A stretch of DNA of 9,328 nucleotides from Euryarchaeota archaeon UBA226. Its GTDB lineage: Archaea; Thermoplasmatota; Poseidoniia; Poseidoniales; Poseidoniaceae. The stretch covers positions 1 through 9,328 of the forward strand of contig DAWL01000193.1 of the NCBI GenBank assembly GCA_002505935.1, read 5' to 3'. A program made the position numbers and the translations under genes. This document shows, one piece after another, positions 6,801 to 9,328 of the stretch. The notes beneath the pieces were generated by a model that was not told the DNA's origin, did no database searches, and saw only the letters and a list, made by a program, of their open reading frames with translations. Every line of letters starts with the position of its first letter. Position 1 is the stretch's first letter.

Positions 6801-9328
6801 ACTTGGAGCGTGAGAGTTCTATTTCTTACTACATACGAACTCAGGACCTTTCAACAGTATCTAGTGGACCTAACGTCAATCAGACCTCTGCGAACACCTT
6901 TGAGGTCGCATGGCCAAAGAAGGTCTTCATCGTAGAATGGCACGACCTTGGATACAATGACCAGTATACCTGTAATATACAGGCAAGATTGTATGATACT
7001 ACAAATGAGATTGAGTTCCATTATGACCCCGATTGTGAAGTGTATTACGACTATGCAACTGTCGGTTATCAGGACCAGACGCGAAATAAGGGAGATACCC
7101 TACGCAATGATCTTGGATACATGGGTAACACCGCAAAGGGTATCGGTGGAAACCCACACGATGTCAACTACCGAATCTTCACTGACAGTAGTAGTCATGG
7201 TTGGGAGTCCTTCGATACTGGAGGATTCTCCGAGTTGACCAACTACAAGACGGCAATAACCGGTACCAGCAATGGCCGCCCATACCTGTACTACTGTTCT
7301 AGTCAATACTACTGGAACACCTACAAGGCTAACTGCGATGCTAACATCGATATGCCTGATGACTTCACCTTCGAGTACTTCGGAACTACCTACAATGGTA
7401 CTGTTTCAACCAACAAGGTGATGCTCAGCCGTTTCGCTGGAATGTACTTCAAGCAGACATCCTCAACTGCTCCAGAGCGTGCGATGACAACTTGGTACAG
7501 CAACATGCCTGACTTGCCATACAAGACCAATTCAGCTGCAAGACCCGGTCTGATTGCACCATGGTGGGGTGGATACAGTGCATACTACTGTTATGATACC
7601 TCAACGGTTGATTGCAGTGTGCGCTACAGAACCATGCCATTCGAGGGCAGAGGTACCGATATCGATGCTGATATTACTCAAGACACATCTTGGGATATCA
7701 TCGACAGCCCGATTCGCATCAACCCTTCAGGAGATTACCTTGCAGTCAATGCCAACCTCAACATCGAGGAAGGTGTAGTGATTCAGGTCGCTCAGGGCAA
7801 GGGAATTTCGTTCGATGGCGGTTGCGATAGAATGACTCTACAGGGTAACCCTGGAACCAACTCCACTACCGGAGATTCCAATGGTATCCTCTTTGAGGGT
7901 CAGTACGGCCAGACTTGGAAGGGTATCTCCTTCACCGGAAGTTGCAGTACCGCTGCAGGAACCGATGACAGGCACGTCTTCAACCACACTACCTTTGCAA
8001 ACACCACAGACTATGCAATCTCTGCAGGTAGCCGACATGGAAACAGCCCATCTAGCAACTCTAACGTTGGAAACTTCACAATGCGCCATGTAGCCTTCAA
8101 CAATGTAGGCGGGGCGATTTCCCACGGTAGTGGCCAGGGAACAGCATTCGCAATCAGTAATTTCGAGGTATCGGATGCAAGCGACAGCTGTTTCAGTTTC
8201 CCAGCAGGATCTGATGTTTCTCTGACAGAAGGAGAAATGGACGGATGTAACTCCGGAAATGATGCTAGCGGTGGTGCAGTGACCTCTGATTCCGGAAGTG
8301 GCGGTAGCCTCTTCATGGAGAATGTCACCATTACTGACGCGCAGAAGAACGTTGTAAACACCGAACTGTCAGATGTAACTCTAAGGAACGTTTCAGCAAG
8401 TTGGAGCGGAACTACCAATGGAGATTACGATATACGCCACACTGGAACAGGACACCTAGAGTTGACTAACTTCGACTCAGATGACTATCCAAACTTCGAG
8501 TCTAATGCAATGACCTTTGTATTGGATGGTGTTGATGTGGAGTCATCAATCAGTTTGTACCCTGGTGGATCCAGTTCCACGACAAACGGACCAGCTGGTT
8601 TAGATGCTAGCCTCAGCGATGTATCTGCTAACGGATTGAGCGTTGCTAGATCAGCAATTGCTGGTAGTGATATTGATTTGAATGGCGGTGACCTCAGTAT
8701 TTCTGGAAACAGCCCAAGCGCAGACCAGCAATCCATTACTGATTTGGAAGCAGGTGGAATAGGAGTCAGTGGTTGTGGATACAACATTGCTTTGACCAAT
8801 GTGGACCTGAGCGATACATCCGACACCGCTTACGTCAGCAGCAGCTGTTCAAGCAGTTCAGCACCTAACACACTTGTAGTGAACGACGGAACTATTGCAA
8901 CTGGTACCAGTTCAAACAACATCGTCTACGCACGCAACTCCAAGATTACAATAGGAGACACTGCCATAACAGGTATGACTTCTTTCGGAAACAGCGTGGC
9001 CAGATCCAGCACAAATGGTATCATCACATTGATTGATGTTACATGGAACGGAGACGATTGTACTGACTCGGATGGTTCGTGGGCTGGAGCAAGCACTTGT
9101 TGGGTTGCTATATCCTCAAGCAGTGGCCAGATTAACTTCGGTGGATCTGGAACAGCGGTCACCTTCAAGGAGAAGTCTGGTGCGCGCACCGTCAAGGGCG
9201 GAATCGCAGTATCGACTTATGCATTGAATGCAGCAGGAACCGCTTCCTCGTACTATCTTGGTACTCAGACCACAGATGGAAACGGTGAGGCTGAGGTATG
9301 GATTGTGACAAATGAACTATCTGGTTCC
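3812..9328 (+). CDS. Giant exported DNRLRE / tandem-repeat / beta-helix surface protein (3' end missing)
   Basis: The frame stays open for 1839 codons and runs off the window. Residues 1-33 are a signal peptide (MKKTTIW, hydrophobic core to about 23). Residues 75-145 hold a module with PIHYADNGVWKDIDV (95-109), known from the N-termini of bacterial wall-associated and RHS-type proteins. About 317-515 is a DNRLRE/CBM96-like module with a Tyr-rich start, LPSGATAGTVKWKQYM, a Trp-rich middle, ASDVISALSNNG and YLEISY at the end. Residues 520-905 and 906-1285 are two diverged copies of a unit: an Ig-like part, then a part with FxFD/FHYD and NGT motifs. From about 1298 a right-handed parallel beta-helix follows (NLNIEEGVVIQV, W1369-KGISF, many NVT/NFT-like rungs). 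A further domain seems to begin near 1784 (TTDGNGEAEVWIVT). Small Cys pairs and many N-glycosylation sequons fit an extracellular site. No catalytic residues are recognised; adhesion or glycan binding is a guess. Whether it ends in a membrane anchor like its neighbour is not visible. It lies downstream of the first gene on the same strand but is probably transcribed separately. Confidence 0.88.
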   Translation, partial: MKKTTIWGGLFSALFLCALMALMPFSSVVAPASETDYTNESETAEEKADPFFLPEQIEPVNWEYGLENELEGMRNWNQKAFVHDGEVKLLTSSEPIHYADNGVWKDIDVNIKANANGWEVTENAFETYFPADVGAGVVIHLDPNVDPLVTGIAPQVVTMDESGVNPMVHRVAPSHDAISVGGNVIRYPVAQDFDLDYEVSSTGVKQDLIIRAQPVVEEIDHWFGLREIMRLPAGYALFIGDKMVEHEILTTQETMSIRSLETGSQLGEIPPPVVIEPGAEEPYIATFFVSVENGLISITTAVETSWLMDENRTFPLSLDPSIKQTSNSGGYCYVYYARCYSNNYRYMYRYYSSLYYFPWSKYQFNSNNQLPSGATAGTVKWKQYMQYSNTWGSNTHTVAIMKTCGTATGYYQRTVPTASCTSTSMGNSDLGSTGSWNSKARKMISSQWNSPSVGTLGLGTGWKTATLSTSGASDVISALSNNGVIGMTYRNTNSNYYYTYSNHAGTNNGYLEISYTGGSDTTAPTSEFLPYEVTSYKEGARTFFTTLKDGAGIDTTSSGKPHLYYSINGGSYTSVGATSIGSCSSSATDCRFKATTASISAGDSVDYFWAYQDLAQTAGMNPNGNNFATDPAGGTGSPSSATAPSTPYNFEVEDVVNGGNDKKFVVLTTDVYSGSNYNPSKFFDRQMTYYDNSDEFVFEFDTSNCGTGYSNSCFYASTSSTNFYSNWVTQWTTSPSSGYNGFGGTRSGKSLQHKDLGGYLTISAQHGPSMNLIYHYDSSSNDWGIVGLDTSTGIDEVLTGGNSKTHRSTYGYTKAWNIKLDDIYGTVGKFDFNGTYSSSRSNWMCVGTNGFYYFFRSTSSNPGCSSGYYYIYSNSYRWTGFALNAGYYGRMASSGDMSYKVSKVAPEPDLSKPNVIHSTMKDSHSTKRTFSFTISDAGEPPSGLNTSSAAGVGPTLYYTITDADGTVGTQQTKILSPDDTRSNCVLNACTWSATLSDLERESSISYYIRTQDLSTVSSGPNVNQTSANTFEVAWPKKVFIVEWHDLGYNDQYTCNIQARLYDTTNEIEFHYDPDCEVYYDYATVGYQDQTRNKGDTLRNDLGYMGNTAKGIGGNPHDVNYRIFTDSSSHGWESFDTGGFSELTNYKTAITGTSNGRPYLYYCSSQYYWNTYKANCDANIDMPDDFTFEYFGTTYNGTVSTNKVMLSRFAGMYFKQTSSTAPERAMTTWYSNMPDLPYKTNSAARPGLIAPWWGGYSAYYCYDTSTVDCSVRYRTMPFEGRGTDIDADITQDTSWDIIDSPIRINPSGDYLAVNANLNIEEGVVIQVAQGKGISFDGGCDRMTLQGNPGTNSTTGDSNGILFEGQYGQTWKGISFTGSCSTAAGTDDRHVFNHTTFANTTDYAISAGSRHGNSPSSNSNVGNFTMRHVAFNNVGGAISHGSGQGTAFAISNFEVSDASDSCFSFPAGSDVSLTEGEMDGCNSGNDASGGAVTSDSGSGGSLFMENVTITDAQKNVVNTELSDVTLRNVSASWSGTTNGDYDIRHTGTGHLELTNFDSDDYPNFESNAMTFVLDGVDVESSISLYPGGSSSTTNGPAGLDASLSDVSANGLSVARSAIAGSDIDLNGGDLSISGNSPSADQQSITDLEAGGIGVSGCGYNIALTNVDLSDTSDTAYVSSSCSSSSAPNTLVVNDGTIATGTSSNNIVYARNSKITIGDTAITGMTSFGNSVARSSTNGIITLIDVTWNGDDCTDSDGSWAGASTCWVAISSSSGQINFGGSGTAVTFKEKSGARTVKGGIAVSTYALNAAGTASSYYLGTQTTDGNGEAEVWIVTNELSGS
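3831..3838 (+). repeat. G8 homopolymer within the signal-peptide codons
   Basis: Eight consecutive G bases encode the Trp-Gly-Gly part of the signal peptide (residues 7-9). One fewer G leads to TGA at 3867-3869; one extra G leads to TAG at 3844-3846. Such tracts are slippage-prone, so this could be a switch or a site of sequencing error. Confidence 0.85.
5369..6526 (+). repeat. Tandem protein repeat, copy A (residues about 520-905)
   Basis: The first copy of a roughly 385-residue unit within the giant protein. It opens with an Ig-like part (R541-TFFTTLKDGAGIDT, L563-YYSI, a small Cys loop, Q612-DL). A second part follows with YYDNSDEFVFEFD (690-701), C705, N833-GTYSS, G850-FYYFFRSTSS and G880-FALNAGYYG. 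All of these have counterparts in the same order in the next unit. Similarity is visible in protein, not DNA, so the duplication is old. Boundaries are approximate. Confidence 0.6.
6527..7666 (+). repeat. Tandem protein repeat, copy B (residues about 906-1285)
   Basis: The second copy of the unit. Matching landmarks are R928-TFSFTISDAG, L956-YYTI, the CVLNAC loop, Q1011-DL, YDTTNEIEFHYD (1061-1072), C1075, N1195-GTVST, G1210-MYFKQTSS and G1246-LIAPWWGGY. The phrases VFIVEWHDLGY (from 1038), FEYFGTTYNGT and LIAPWW resemble pieces of a sandwich domain common in large bacterial and archaeal exported proteins (a WrD strand, FpFFG..Y and iaPfW motifs). That assignment is from memory and tentative. 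Confidence 0.6.

Noticed and set aside
8011..8418. Minus-strand open frame of 135 codons
   Set aside because: It lies wholly inside the beta-helix part of the giant gene, has no ribosome site or domain pattern that I can see, and is explained as a shadow of Asp/Ser/Thr-rich plus-strand codons.
5556..8855. Near-identical stretch GCTGTTCAAGCAG at about 5557 and 8843 as a DNA repeat
   Set aside because: It encodes short Ser/Cys-rich runs with the same preferred codons and does not extend on either side, so chance and codon use explain it.

Overview
The window looks like a piece of chromosome from an uncultured planktonic archaeon. The best guess is Marine Group II / Candidatus Poseidoniales or a related Thermoplasmatota lineage. 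Reasons: moderate GC coding DNA with AT-rich spacers, an archaeal-style TATA box (58-66) about 50 bp before a GGAGG-led start, and two very large, acidic, exported multidomain proteins built from CARDB/PKD-like and beta-helix modules. The taxonomic call is inference; there is no marker gene in the window.

Layout: 1-114 is a promoter and short leader. 115-3279 is a complete gene for a 1054-residue exported protein with a signal peptide, three CARDB-like domains, a PKD-like domain, further beta-sandwich-like regions and a C-terminal membrane anchor. 3280-3811 is a 532-bp AT-rich spacer. It opens with three consecutive stem-loops and ends with several inverted repeats and a motif resembling one in front of the first gene. 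From 3812 to the window edge at 9328 one reading frame stays open (1839 residues, truncated at the 3' side). It encodes a giant exported protein: signal peptide, a wall-protein-like N-terminal module, a DNRLRE/CBM96-like module, two diverged tandem copies of an approximately 385-residue unit, then a right-handed parallel beta-helix. This frame is the main content of the window.

Both proteins appear to be cell-surface or secreted, and neither has a recognisable catalytic motif. Adhesion, polymer or particle binding, or an S-layer-associated role is plausible but unproven. The most interesting points are a G8 homopolymer inside the second gene's signal peptide, where gaining or losing one base hits a stop within a few codons; the internal duplication in the second protein; matching EF-hand-like calcium loops in the first protein; and the structured spacer between the genes. 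No RNA genes, mobile elements, CRISPR arrays or minus-strand genes are supported.
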